From: Agarilytica rhodophyticola | Lineage (GTDB): Bacteria > Pseudomonadota > Gammaproteobacteria > Pseudomonadales > Cellvibrionaceae | DNA length: 64,000 nt | Assembly: GCF_002157225.2 (NCBI RefSeq) | Contig: NZ_CP020038.1 | Location: 1,945,001 to 2,009,000 of the forward strand | Direction: 5' to 3' | In this document: one piece after another, positions 27,370-37,600 of the stretch | Numbering within the stretch: position 1 is the stretch's first letter | Layout of the letters: every line of letters starts with the position of its first letter | Program-made: the position numbers and the translations under genes | Notes under the pieces: generated by a model | What the model was told of the DNA's origin: nothing | Databases searched by the model: none | The model's input: only the letters and a program-made list of their open reading frames with translations

Positions 27370-27497
27370 ATTAAGGGCTCTTAGGTATTATGTCGGTGTC
27401 TTACAAAACTATCTTTTCTCGTCACTTGGGATACTCCTGAGCGACTATTATTTTTTAACACGGCCTTCCTCGTGTTAAAGAGAGGTAAAGCCTAATG

Positions 27498-28160
27498 TTA
27501 CGCATTGGCATTTTCCTGAAGCTTGTCAAGAACAGGAAATAACTCGCTCGGCTCCGGACGGTGTGTGTAGTCAGGATTGACTTCTGCATAGGCAATTGCC
27601 CCGTCAGTGTCGATAACGTGTCGAGCAGGCATAGGTAGGTTCCATTCATCGTCACTATGGATTGTTGGCAGAATGATGTCAAACATTCTGTAAAAATCAA
27701 TAACATAGTCTTGTAAGGTCCAACGAATACCAAATTTTTCAGCAAGCTCACCAGCAGTATCAGTGAGAATTGGATAGCTGAATTTGTTATCTCTTTGAGA
27801 TTTGCGGCTATCTGCTGGATCTTGCATGCAAATAGCAAGCAGTGTTGCACCTTTTGCTCGTATTTCTTCAGCAGCGGCTTCCAAAGCTTTTAGTTCCAGA
27901 TTGCAATAAGGGCACCAAACACCACGAAAAAAGGTTAAAACAACAGACCCTTTTGCAAGTCATTCTTTCAGCACAACTTCACTACCATCGGAGGCTAACA
28001 AGATAAAAGAGGGGGCTTGATCGCCAATATTGGCTGATTATCCAATTTGACGGCTATCAACCAATTCTTGTACAGACTGAGCAAACGCTTCAACTGCTCC
28101 TGCTGGAGCTTGTTTTTTAAACTGCTCTTTAAATGTGTCTAACTGCACTTGGAGAGACAT
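27498..28160 (-). pseudogene. AhpC/TSA-like peroxiredoxin with two in-frame stops
   Basis: Second copy of the 21129-21785 gene. A single frame of 221 codons runs from ATG at 28160 to 27498 and keeps the motif FFRGVWCPYCNLELKAL, FGIRWTLQDYVIDF and PMPARHVIDTDGAIAYAEVNPDY. It is cut by TAA (RQIG-stop-SANIG) and TGA (VLKE-stop-LAKG). The second fits a Trp codon turned into TGA. The active-site region is otherwise intact, so inactivation is recent. Confidence 0.82.
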
Positions 28161-28209
28161 AATGTATTCCTAATATTGAATAATGTTAGCGGTATTAAAT
28201 ATTGGTAAA

Positions 28210-28869
28210 TTAACTAGTGAAAGAAACTGTGCCGTTGTTTTCGGCTATTAGAGACGGAATTAATTCTAGTTTACCGTAAAATTTAGAATGATCCATTGCT
28301 TCGATATTTCCACCTTCTATTTTTAGGATAGTGGGAACGCCGTGCAAACCAACCTGAGCCATTAACGCGATTGCTTTTTTGGATAACGCATGGGCTTTTT
28401 CAATATTCTTTTGGCTATCAAATTGTTCTGCGGCTTCTGGTTCCACACCCTCATCTATCAAGGCTTGAATAACGGCATTTCTGTTTTGATCGGAGGTGCC
28501 ATCAATAAAACGTTGTTTTTCCAAACGTTGTCGAAGTGAAAATTCTTTCTTTGCACCCATGCCATGAACAACAGCGGCACCTAGTGCAGAATAGGTAGAA
28601 TCTAATATTTCCGTTTTTGAGCGCACTACATTATCTGTATATGCTTCACTAAAGGTTTGCTCCGTTAATTGTGAAATGCGGGCATCTGTCTTAACGATAT
28701 AATCACCTTTACCTTCTTTCACTCGTGGCGCATTGGTTCCTTGAAATAAATGAAGATGAAGAATTTCCACTTTAGCCCCAGTATTCACGAGTACATCAAA
28801 ATTGGGAGCAGCGCCATAACACCAACCACAATATTTGTCGTAGATAATGATAAATTTAGTGTTTTTCAT
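28210..28869 (-). CDS. DsbA family / FrnE-like thiol oxidoreductase
   Basis: 219 residues. FIIYDKYCGWCYGAAPNFDVL carries the CGWC redox pair at the start of a thioredoxin fold with a helical insertion (AHALSKKAIALMAQVGLHGVPTILKIEGG, where GVPT is the cis-proline motif). There is no signal peptide, so it is probably cytoplasmic, like FrnE-type proteins. It is the end of the redox cluster; the decayed IS3 lies 80 bases away. Confidence 0.82.
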   Translation of the reverse strand: MKNTKFIIIYDKYCGWCYGAAPNFDVLVNTGAKVEILHLHLFQGTNAPRVKEGKGDYIVKTDARISQLTEQTFSEAYTDNVVRSKTEILDSTYSALGAAVVHGMGAKKEFSLRQRLEKQRFIDGTSDQNRNAVIQALIDEGVEPEAAEQFDSQKNIEKAHALSKKAIALMAQVGLHGVPTILKIEGGNIEAMDHSKFYGKLELIPSLIAENNGTVSFTS

Positions 28870-29012
28870 AAACGTGTCCTACTGCTGGGTAATTGCGTTA
28901 TTTGGTATGTAAAAAACTATACTATCTAAGTATTGTTTGTAGTGGACTGATGTGGCTACACTAAACCTGACACCTTAATTCACGTAAACTAGGCGTAATT
29001 GAGGAGTTCCCC

Positions 29013-29321
29013 ATGAGCCAAAAATCCAAAAAAATCTATAGCCCAGAGTTTAAAGAATCAGCAATAAAATTGGCTTTAGAATCAGACCAACCTGTTGCAC
29101 AAACTGTTCGAGAACTAGGAATCAGTAGTAGTACCTTACATAATTGGATACACAGCTACACGAAACGAGTCTCTGGGCAAGACACAAGAACAGATGATCA
29201 TCTTTATGAAGGACTCAAACGCTTGAAAAAAGAAAATGCTCGTTTAAAAGAGGAGCGTGAAATTTTTAAAAAAAACCGCTGTATTTTGCCAAAGAAACAC
29301 GGTAAAATACGCTTAGATTAG
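29013..29321 (+). CDS. IS3-family OrfA (HTH)
   Basis: 102 residues with YSPEFKESAIKLALESDQPVAQTVRELGISSSTLHNWI, the Tra8-type helix-turn-helix of IS3 OrfA, and a leucine-rich helix (LKRLKKENARLKEEREIF). It ends near an A-rich slippery region (A9 at about 29267-29276) where a -1 shift would join OrfA to OrfB in a functional element. The OrfA frame itself is intact. Confidence 0.85.
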   Translation: MSQKSKKIYSPEFKESAIKLALESDQPVAQTVRELGISSSTLHNWIHSYTKRVSGQDTRTDDHLYEGLKRLKKENARLKEEREIFKKNRCILPKKHGKIRLD

Positions 29322-29352
29322 CGCCAACCAAGAAGAATTTCACATTGTCTCT

Positions 29353-30165
29353 ATGCGTGATGTCATGGACGTATCAAGAGGTCAATATTATGCCTGGCTA
29401 AAACAACAGCTCACTGAACGAGAAGTTGAAAATGAACGGTTGATGGAAGAAATTAAAGCGCTTTTTGAGGGCAGTCGTGGTACTTATGGTATACGCCGCT
29501 TAAAAAACAGGCCCGCAGAAAAAGGGCTTAGAGTGAGTCGTCGCCGTATCGGTCGCTTACTTAAACGTCAGGGTTTATCTTGCAAAACCAAACGCAAATT
29601 TAAAGTGACGACAGACACCAAACATAATTTATCCGTAGCGCCTAATGTGCTCGCTAGGTAATTTACGGTTGATCAACCCGATCAGTACTATGTAGGTGAT
29701 ATCACCTACATTGCTGCGCAAGAAGGCTGGTTATATTTGGCGATTGTGATTGACTTATTCTCCCGCAAATTAGTGGGGTGGTCGATGGCTAAGCATATGA
29801 GGGTATCCTTGGTAAACGATGCATTGTTGATGGCACTATGGTCACGTAAGCCATAAAAAGGTCTAGTTTGGCATACTGATCGAGGTAGCCAATATGCCTC
29901 TGAAAGTCATCGTACCTTATTAAAAGATCATGGTGTTATTCAGAGTGTGAGCCGTAAAGGTAATTGCTGGGATAATGCGGTAGCAGAAAATTTTTTTCAT
30001 TCATTAAAAACGCAACTCGTTCACCATTGCTTATTCACAACACGAGAGGAAGCGATACAAGAAATTTTTGATTACATTGAAGTGTTTTATAATCGGCGAC
30101 GATTGTACTCTACTATCAATTATTTATCACCTGTGGCGTTTGAAAATAGCAAAAAATTTGCTTAA
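29353..30165 (+). pseudogene. IS3-family OrfB (DDE transposase) with nonsense codons
   Basis: The integrase core is recognisable: GDITYIAAQEGWLYLAIVIDLFSRK with the first Asp, VWHTDRGSQYASESH with the second, and SRKGNCWDNAVAENFFHSLK with the final Glu. The frame is cut at 29659 (LAR-stop-FTVDQ) and 29854 (SRKP-stop-KGLVW), and a further TAG at 29314 lies in the upstream part of the same frame (KYA-stop-ISANQ). Catalytic residues survive, but the protein cannot be made whole. Confidence 0.85.
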
Positions 30166-30330
30166 TTATGTGTCCTGGATAGTGTTGACACATCACTTAT
30201 TCCTCTAATCGCGAATGCATAAGATCTGTCTTATTTACACGACTAGCATTTTTTTGAGCATACACATACATCTGGTATATCGCATCTGCAGGTCTAAGGT
30301 AGGTAATACTTCGAGTATCTCCTTTAAGTA

Positions 30331-31005
30331 TTGTCGCTTTATGTCCTTAAAACGCGTAGTTGGGATAATGTATTACTGAGCGATATCGTTAAAACGATTG
30401 CTGCAGAGCATGATGTTATTCCGCGTATTGCTGAAGTCCTTTCGAATATACGCATTAACCATGAGGATCAAACGGAGGAATCAGATCTTCATTTTTTAAC
30501 ACGGCTCGCGAAAAAGAACGGTGCTATAGCTAAGCTGGCGAATAAAAACCTTATTATAGTCGTTGAAGGCGATTCAAAAGCTATTTCAGGTAAAAATTTA
30601 CCCATCATTAACCTCAATAGAGAAAATGTGATACAGCATCGACTGACACAAGCAGAGCGCGGGAAATACAAAACAGTTATTGCTCATTGGCACGATACAC
30701 AAGCTGCGCAGAAAATCCCTGTAACAGCCGGTGAAGGAAACCCCGCGTTTACTATAAGACACGACTACGCAGATGCAGAAGAAGCACGACGTGCAGCAGA
30801 GGCTAAGTTAAATGCGTTAAATCGAGGCTCAGCCACACTATCACTTACATTAATCGGTGACACTCGTTTACAAGCCGAGGGGGTGTTACAGCTCGATAAT
30901 TTTCGAGAGCCACTTAATAGTGATTGGCTAATTAAACATGTTGAGCATCAACTTAATAATAGCGGTTTTACAACGCGGCTTGATGCTGAAGCGCCTAACA
31001 CTTAA
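30331..31005 (+). pseudogene. Phage late control D / gpD tail protein, 5'-truncated
   Basis: 224 residues with SRSWDNVLLSDIVKTIAAEHDVIPRIAEVLSNI, a DLHFLTRLAKKNGA segment and TLIGDTRLQAEGVLQLDNFREPLNSDWLIKHVEHQLNNSGFTTRLD near the end, which match the C-terminal part of P2-type gpD tail proteins. These are usually ~340 residues, so ~110 N-terminal residues are missing. An in-frame stop at 30325-30327 precedes the first codon; there is no real start. A prophage remnant beside the decayed IS. Confidence 0.75.
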
Positions 31006-31091
31006 CCCACTCTACAAGACTCATTATTTTATTTAAGTTATTATGAAAGTGTTGGATTGTGAGTTATTCAGTTTAAAATCCGGAACTTGAA

Positions 31092-31116
31092 AAGCCCTAG
31101 CTATTAACCAGGGCTT
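31092..31116. terminator. Hairpin between phage remnant and toxin locus
   Basis: AAGCCCT (31092-31098) and AGGGCTT (31110-31116) form a 7-bp stem. It lies past the stops of the convergent gpD remnant and candidate immunity gene; the T-run is short, so it is a weak terminator at best. Confidence 0.4.
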
Positions 31117-31192
31117 ATGATTTTCACTCTATATAAATATTGGAAACAACATACAAAGGTTATTGTGATAGGTATTTCTGTTTTTTAAATTT

Positions 31193-31666
31193 TTAAATAT
31201 CTATTTCACCCTTTAATTTTAGTTTGTTTCTTTTCTTTGAAAATGTGTCACACCTATAAGCTACAGCGTTATAGTTAACTTTGTATTTTTTATCTCTATC
31301 AATTTCATAAAATCTTTTAACATCAATAGATGATGAAACAGTTGCGCCAGGGGGAACTAGTCTAACTAGTACTGCCAGGTTAGAGTCGATAATAATGCTA
31401 GGTTCTATTTGTAAGTACTTCGCTTTATTTCCTACTCTTGTATCAACTAAATCAAATACATTTTTATGTAATTCCCCGTCAAAGGGGAAGTATGAATTTT
31501 CAATACATATAGGGTATTTTTTCTGATTAATGAACTCTATGTTTAAGCATATACTTTTGCCGCATGTTATTTCCTCAATGACGACATTATTTTCCTTTCC
31601 TCCAGAGTGACATATACAAGAGATAAAAAATAAAATAATACATACTAAACAACTTGATAAATTCAT
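31193..31666 (-). CDS. Secreted protein, candidate immunity to the RHS metallopeptidase tip
   Basis: 157 residues. Signal peptide (LSSCLVCIILFFISCICHS), then a beta-rich region with cysteines (EEITCGKSICLNIEF, ISCICHSGG, AYRCDTFSK). The segment VRLVPPGATVSSSIDVKRFYEIDRDKKYKVNYNA resembles the 'PGxS...vDLs..Yd...G.Y.V.Y' pattern of deuterolysin (M35) pro-domains. It lies 18 bases beyond the stop of the giant RHS gene on the same strand, the usual place of an immunity gene. AT-rich compared with the RHS core. The immunity role is inferred. Confidence 0.55.
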   Translation of the reverse strand: MNLSSCLVCIILFFISCICHSGGKENNVVIEEITCGKSICLNIEFINQKKYPICIENSYFPFDGELHKNVFDLVDTRVGNKAKYLQIEPSIIIDSNLAVLVRLVPPGATVSSSIDVKRFYEIDRDKKYKVNYNAVAYRCDTFSKKRNKLKLKGEIDI

Positions 31667-31684
31667 AAGAACACCTTTAAGTTA

Positions 31685-34600
31685 CTAACAACTCTTTGCA
31701 TCTGGATAAACTGCACACGAAAAGTTTGAAGGGTTTTCACGGGCGCCACTCCAACCAGCTGAGCGGGTAAATTTCTTCACAAGCTCATTACCATAAACGA
31801 TCTCCCCGTCATATTCCTTATGGCCTCTTATCCCTGCAAGATGTGCAGCCTCATGAACTAACATTGCTTCAAAGTCTTCGCTAAAAGCGATTCCTGGGTT
31901 AAAGAATATTGTGTCAGGATAGTCGTCTTGACTAACCCATGCGCCAACCAAACTACCCTGACTTCTACGACGAGCAATGTAGTCTGCGTCACCTTCCAGT
32001 ATTGTTGCTGTCGCCAATTCATTTGCAATTTCGGAATATATGCGTTTTATTTCAGCAAGATCCTCTGCTTTATCAGTTTTGAAATATTTCCTAATATGCC
32101 TACGAGCTTTGCTGTTACCTTCCATTGCCGCGTCTATGGTTAATGCAGTTTCCTTTATTCTGTCTATACTCTTTAAGCGAGAATCCTCAACAGAGGTGTT
32201 TATATTGCGATCACCGGTCGGATTTTCACCGGAGCCAGGTTGAAAAATTGACTCCTCTGTTGATGGGTGTAAACCACCACTGACCGCCCAACTAAACGCT
32301 GCATAAGCCGCCCCATTCCCGAACTTCCCTCCTGTCAAGCTTGACACCGAGCCACCAATAACACTGCTGGCGACACCTCTCATAATATTGGCGCCGAGAT
32401 CAGCGCTACCGGAATAGGCCAAACGACCACCCACAGCAGCACCAACACCTGCACTAATAAACCCATGACCGAATTTACCACCGTTAAGCACGCTGGTCAC
32501 GCCACCTAAGACGCCAAGTTGAAGTATCTCCACTTCATTAAAACCATCAAGTCCGAGGTTGGAGGTGGCTGTTGCAGAGGCGTAGGCTGTGACTGCAGCA
32601 ATGGCAATATCGCCTAAATTACCCCCGGCAATGGCGGTATTCGTGGCCGCAAACCCAGCTGCGAAATAGGCGGCACACGCACCACAATTGACGGCGGCCA
32701 CAATACTGATCACCGTTTGTGCTGCTTGGAACAGGGTATTCACAAAGCCCACACTAAAGTAACCACTCGGATCTGAAGCATTCAGTGGATTATTAAAGAC
32801 ATAGCTGTAACGGTTGTAACTTTGCGTATTCGTCGCCGCTTGAATAAAAGGGTCCGCCTGAATAAAGCGGGCCAGTCGCGGATCATAAATCCGGCCATTC
32901 ATATGGATAAGGCCCACTGCGTCCAGATGCTCGTGCATGGTAAAGCCACGAGGGGTAGAAGCGTCGACGACTAATGTGGTGAAGTGGCTTAATTCGTTGG
33001 CCAGCAACGCCTCCCAGCTTTGGCCACTGCGGCGTTGTCCCCAGGCATCAAAGCTAAAGACTTGCTCGCGATTATTACTATCACGGGCAATCACCCCATT
33101 CACATCGGTAATGACATCCAATGAACCGAGATGGTCTTTATGCAAGTATTCTGTTTTCTCGCCGGTTTTTGTTCCGCTACCATTCAGTGTTAGCGTCACT
33201 AACGTGCCGCCAGGGAGGTAACGCTTAATACTTTGGCGACCATCTGAGTGTGTGACTTTTTCTACTTTACCGATATAACGCGTGGTGGTGACACCAGCGC
33301 TTGAGGTATCGGTGCGTAAATAACGGCTGCGATTAGGGGCATAACGGAAGGCCGTCGTGTGCTCACCTTTCTGGATCTCAATCGCTTTATCAAAGGTGGA
33401 ATAGACCAAGGTGCGTCCCGTACCATCATTGTCTAAATTGCCGTTGGCATCGTAAGCGTAGGCAGCATTATCCTCACTGGTATGGCACACGGCGTGAGGG
33501 CCAAAACCATTCGCACAATCACTGCCATAATGATAATCCCCTACGCCTGTTTTAAATATGATATTGCCCAGGCTATCGTAACGTATCTCCTGCAATCCAG
33601 CAGAACTAGAGCCAGTGACCTGAGTGGTTAAAAGGCGATTCAAGTCATCATAACTAAAGCTCTCCACTAAAGCCTTACCGGCACTATTATCACTGCGCGA
33701 TGACAGGTTATTGGCATCGTCCCATTCATAATGATGGAATTGAATATCACGATTCCCCAGCTGCGACGAGGCCCACATATCGGACAAACGACCCGTGGCA
33801 TCGTCATAATCATGCTCAGTGGTCACACCATTACCTGAGCGTGAAGAAATCACGTTACCCCGTTCGTCTGTTGCTAACACTTCATAATAGGTCTGCTTTT
33901 CACCATTAACGCGATTAGCATTGACCACTTGTCTCAAAAAGCCGAAGTCGTTGTAAATATTTTCTATCGCACTGCTTTGGAAACGCTGGTCTCCTGCTGC
34001 GTCAAAGGCCTGCAGAGCACGACCGAACTGATCGTAGGTGATTTTTTCATAATGGTCATCGTTGGCGGCTAGGCGCGTATGGGTTTCACTTAAGCGTGTT
34101 AAGGTGTCATAAACGTAGGTTTGTCGATAACCGCTGATGCTGTCTTCCACGTGTTCAAGCACCCCAAGGTCATCCCCTAGTACAGCGTTATTGTATTCCC
34201 ATTGCGTATTCCCCTCGATAGAGCCGTCTACACGGGTATCGATACGCGCGGTCGTGCGCCCGAGCAGATCATACGTCAGGGTCGAGGCTTGTCCTTTCGC
34301 ATCCAACTGGCTAATCAATTCCCCGAAGGCGTTGTAGCGGTAGAGCCACCATCCTGCAATAGGCGTATCAAATTGTGTGGGACATTGATGGGTTTGCGCA
34401 AATGCGCCACCTTTGTCAGGGTCAAGCATGGCGGTTTTACGCCCCAGGTGGTCGTAACACATTTTGACTTGTACCTGTTGCGGTTCCAACGGAGTACCAT
34501 GATGGGTACTGGTGGCCAGATCTCCCTGTAAATCATAGGTGTAAGCAAGGCGACCACCCATGTGATCGATCACTTCCACCAGTTGACCTAAGCCATTACG

Positions 34601-37600
34601 AATTTCCGTTTTGTTTTGGCTCAATGGGTTGGTGCTCGTGGTGCTAAGGCCATTGTAAGCGACACGTGCTGTCCCCGTAATGCCAGGGAGCCTGGTTTCC
34701 ACCGGACGGCTAAGCCGATCGTAACGAATTTCCGTCCAGAACTGCGCACTATCACTGGCAAAATAGGGTTCGGAGCGACGTACCATACGACCAAGGGCAT
34801 CGTATTCCATGTCCACGTTGACCCAACGACCATCAAAGCTGGTAGCGGCCTCACGTAGAGTGCGCCCCAAAACATCAATAAAGGTGCGGGACTGCCCCCC
34901 ACCTGCCTGGGTGGTGTCTTGAATATACACGGCACTGGTCGGACAGCTACTATCGCAAGCACGCATCAATGTTTGTGTCCAAGCACCATTCTCGCTGTAG
35001 GATTGGGATTGTCGACCAAAGGCCCCGTAATGGAAGTATGTGGCGACACCATTAATATCGGTCACTTTGGTGGGTTGCCCCAAGCTATTGCGCTCACCCT
35101 CTAATGTTGTTTGGGTAACTTGACCATAGCTATTGGTGGAGGACACCATGTAGCGCCCGATGCTATCGTACAGACTTTCCTCATAGCGTGTCACAGATTG
35201 ATGACCATCCCAGCCGCGACTTTCCACACGACGCTGGTTCCCGAAATCATCGTAGAAGTATTCAATGGTTAACGCTTGGCTAAGTTGGTCATTCGCTGAG
35301 CCTCGGGGTTCCACCGTTTCTGTGGCCATCATCCCCACGTGATTACCACTCGTGTGGTAAGTAAATACCGCCGTTCTCGTCTCAGAGGTTTCACCATTTT
35401 GCACAATGACGGTATCGGTTTGCCTGACTCGCCCCATTTGTGCGTAGGTGAAGTCTTGACCTTCTTGCCCATGCAAACCCAGGGTTAAGCCACTGTCATA
35501 ATGGTTGGTAATAGTTTTCACATGACTAAAACCATCGCTGCGGGTATCCACAATGACCTCCGTCACATTGCCCCAATCATCATAGGTGTTTGTGGTGAGG
35601 GTAGATTGTTGCTCGCTATCGCTGACACGTAAACCATCAAGTTGCGTACTATCGGTCGCACTGACAAAGGTCGTTTCTGTGCTGTTGGCCATATGCACTT
35701 GCAATGGTCCAAGTGCGACAGAACCATTGTTCGTTAGTGTGCTGGCCCATTCGGGCTGCCAGCCTTGAATCGCCCATGTATTTGTCAGCTGGCTCAATCG
35801 TTCCCCTTCTGGCGTAAATACTTCTGTCATGTGAGGACGTCCGTGGAAAGGAAAATCCTGGCGATACGTGGTCACTGTCTGTATTTGCATTTGTTCATCA
35901 ATAGACGTCAAACGCTCAAAGCCCAAGAACCCACGCCCAGCGGCTTGCATTTTAGCCGCTGCATAGTAATAGCTGATATGACTCTTTGTCGTAGGATCGA
36001 TACCCGGAGTGGCACCTGCAGCAGGCGCGCTGCTGGCAATATCCGTCACAATAGGATAAGCGCTGCGGAATTCTAATACCGGTTGATACTTACCTAGGGT
36101 GTGATGGCCAGACCAGTTGGCGTTAAGCGCACTGTAGAATTGACTGGCATCCAGCTGATAATAGGACTCACACAGCATAAGATCGCCTATGTCTTCACGG
36201 GTACAGACTTGGTTGAGCAGTGCACCGAGCGTCTCGCCTACTTCAAGACGGCTGTAATGATCACTTTGGGATAACGGTTCATAGGTAATCTCCGTGACGC
36301 CCCCTAAACCATTGGTAATCTCGGACACAACATTCACCGGCCCACTGTGTAGCGATGGATAACGAGACAACTCACCATCCATGGCCCGATAACGGAAATA
36401 ATCTAAAGCGCCATCGCCGTCACCATCAACGAAAATATGATTTTCTCGAATGTTAGGATCGCCTCCCGTCCCTGCGGGACGTACATATTCTGAAGAGGCG
36501 TTAAAGGTCTCGGCATGTTTATCCCAGCGGTGCATGCGAAGCTGTTTGAACGGATACGTGAGGTACAGGATATCCACGTCGCCATCGGCATCGAAATCGG
36601 TAAACGTGGGAGCACGATCAAACTCATTTTCGCCATCGCCACGGGTCAGTAATAAGGTGTGTTCTGCCTCAAAACTGACACCGTTGCTGAGGGCATAGGT
36701 CACTTCGCCTTCGAATGTTGTCACCCTGTCACTCAGCCCATCGCCATTGAGATCCACTAAGCTGACACGGCCCAATTCACTCGCAAGACCGCCGGTTATG
36801 ACTCGTGACTCCCCAACGAAAAAACGCTCGTCCAATGGTTCTAAGCCACCATTAGTGAAGGAATACACATCATAATAAAATTGAAATTGTCGTACTGCCG
36901 TTCCTACCGGGGCATCACCAATATAACGATACCGTATCAATAATTCAGGCACGCCATCGCCATTGATATCCCCCACAGAACTGGACAGATCATCACGCAC
37001 AGGCGTATCCCTATTGGCGTAGGCAGCAGGCATCTCCAAGGTATAGGTGGTTGCATTACCAAAATGATAAAACGTATTGGAGCTGATCGCTGCACCACTC
37101 GGTTCGAGGTGACGAACTACCACCCGCGATTGATCATCCAAATAGACAATATCACTAAGACCATCACTGTTGACATCAATAAACTGCAGCGTGTGATTAG
37201 CTGCAATGAAGTGGCTATCATCAAGTGCTTGTAATAACCAACCGTCGGTGGTGGGTGTGGACACATAGATTGTCCAGCCGCCATCGCCCTCCGCATAAAC
37301 AGCTAAATCGGAGCGTCCATCCGCATTGTAGTCAAACGGCTCTATACGCCCGCTAATAGGCCCAGGGCGGGAGATACCCGCGACCTCCGTCAATACTGCG
37401 TTTATGAAAACATGGTCTTCACCCGATGCAAAGTTCTTCCGCTGTAAATTGCCTTCGGACATGGTCGCGTAACCCAAGCGAACAGGCTCTAAACCGCCGA
37501 ATAAAAAGAAAATATCCTGTTCACCATCGCCATCAACGTCACCAAAGGAGTAGTCCGCGATGAGCTGAGGGTTGGTAAAGGTGATGACATCGCTCGCCGT

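Larger units (their letters stand above)
28948..30195 (+). mobile_element. IS3-family insertion sequence, decayed
   Basis: Terminal inverted repeats are imperfect: the left begins TGATGTGGCTACACTAA at 28948 and the right end, read inward, is TGATGTGTCAACACTAT ending at 30195. It carries orfA (29013-29321) and orfB (29353-30165). The orfB frame has three in-frame stops (29314-29316 TAG, 29659-29661 TAA, 29854-29856 TAA), so it is not self-mobile. I see no clear target-site duplication: the flanks are GAC and CTT. It has inserted or been retained between the redox cluster and a truncated phage gene. Confidence 0.82.

Noticed and set aside
15639..30165. Recoding of TAG (or another stop) as an amino acid, because several genes carry single in-frame stops
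   Set aside because: TAA, TAG and TGA all occur among the lesions, frameshifts also occur, and intact genes use all three stops normally.
28940..30200. Target-site duplication around the IS3 element
   Set aside because: The three or four bases on the two sides (GAC and CTT) do not match.
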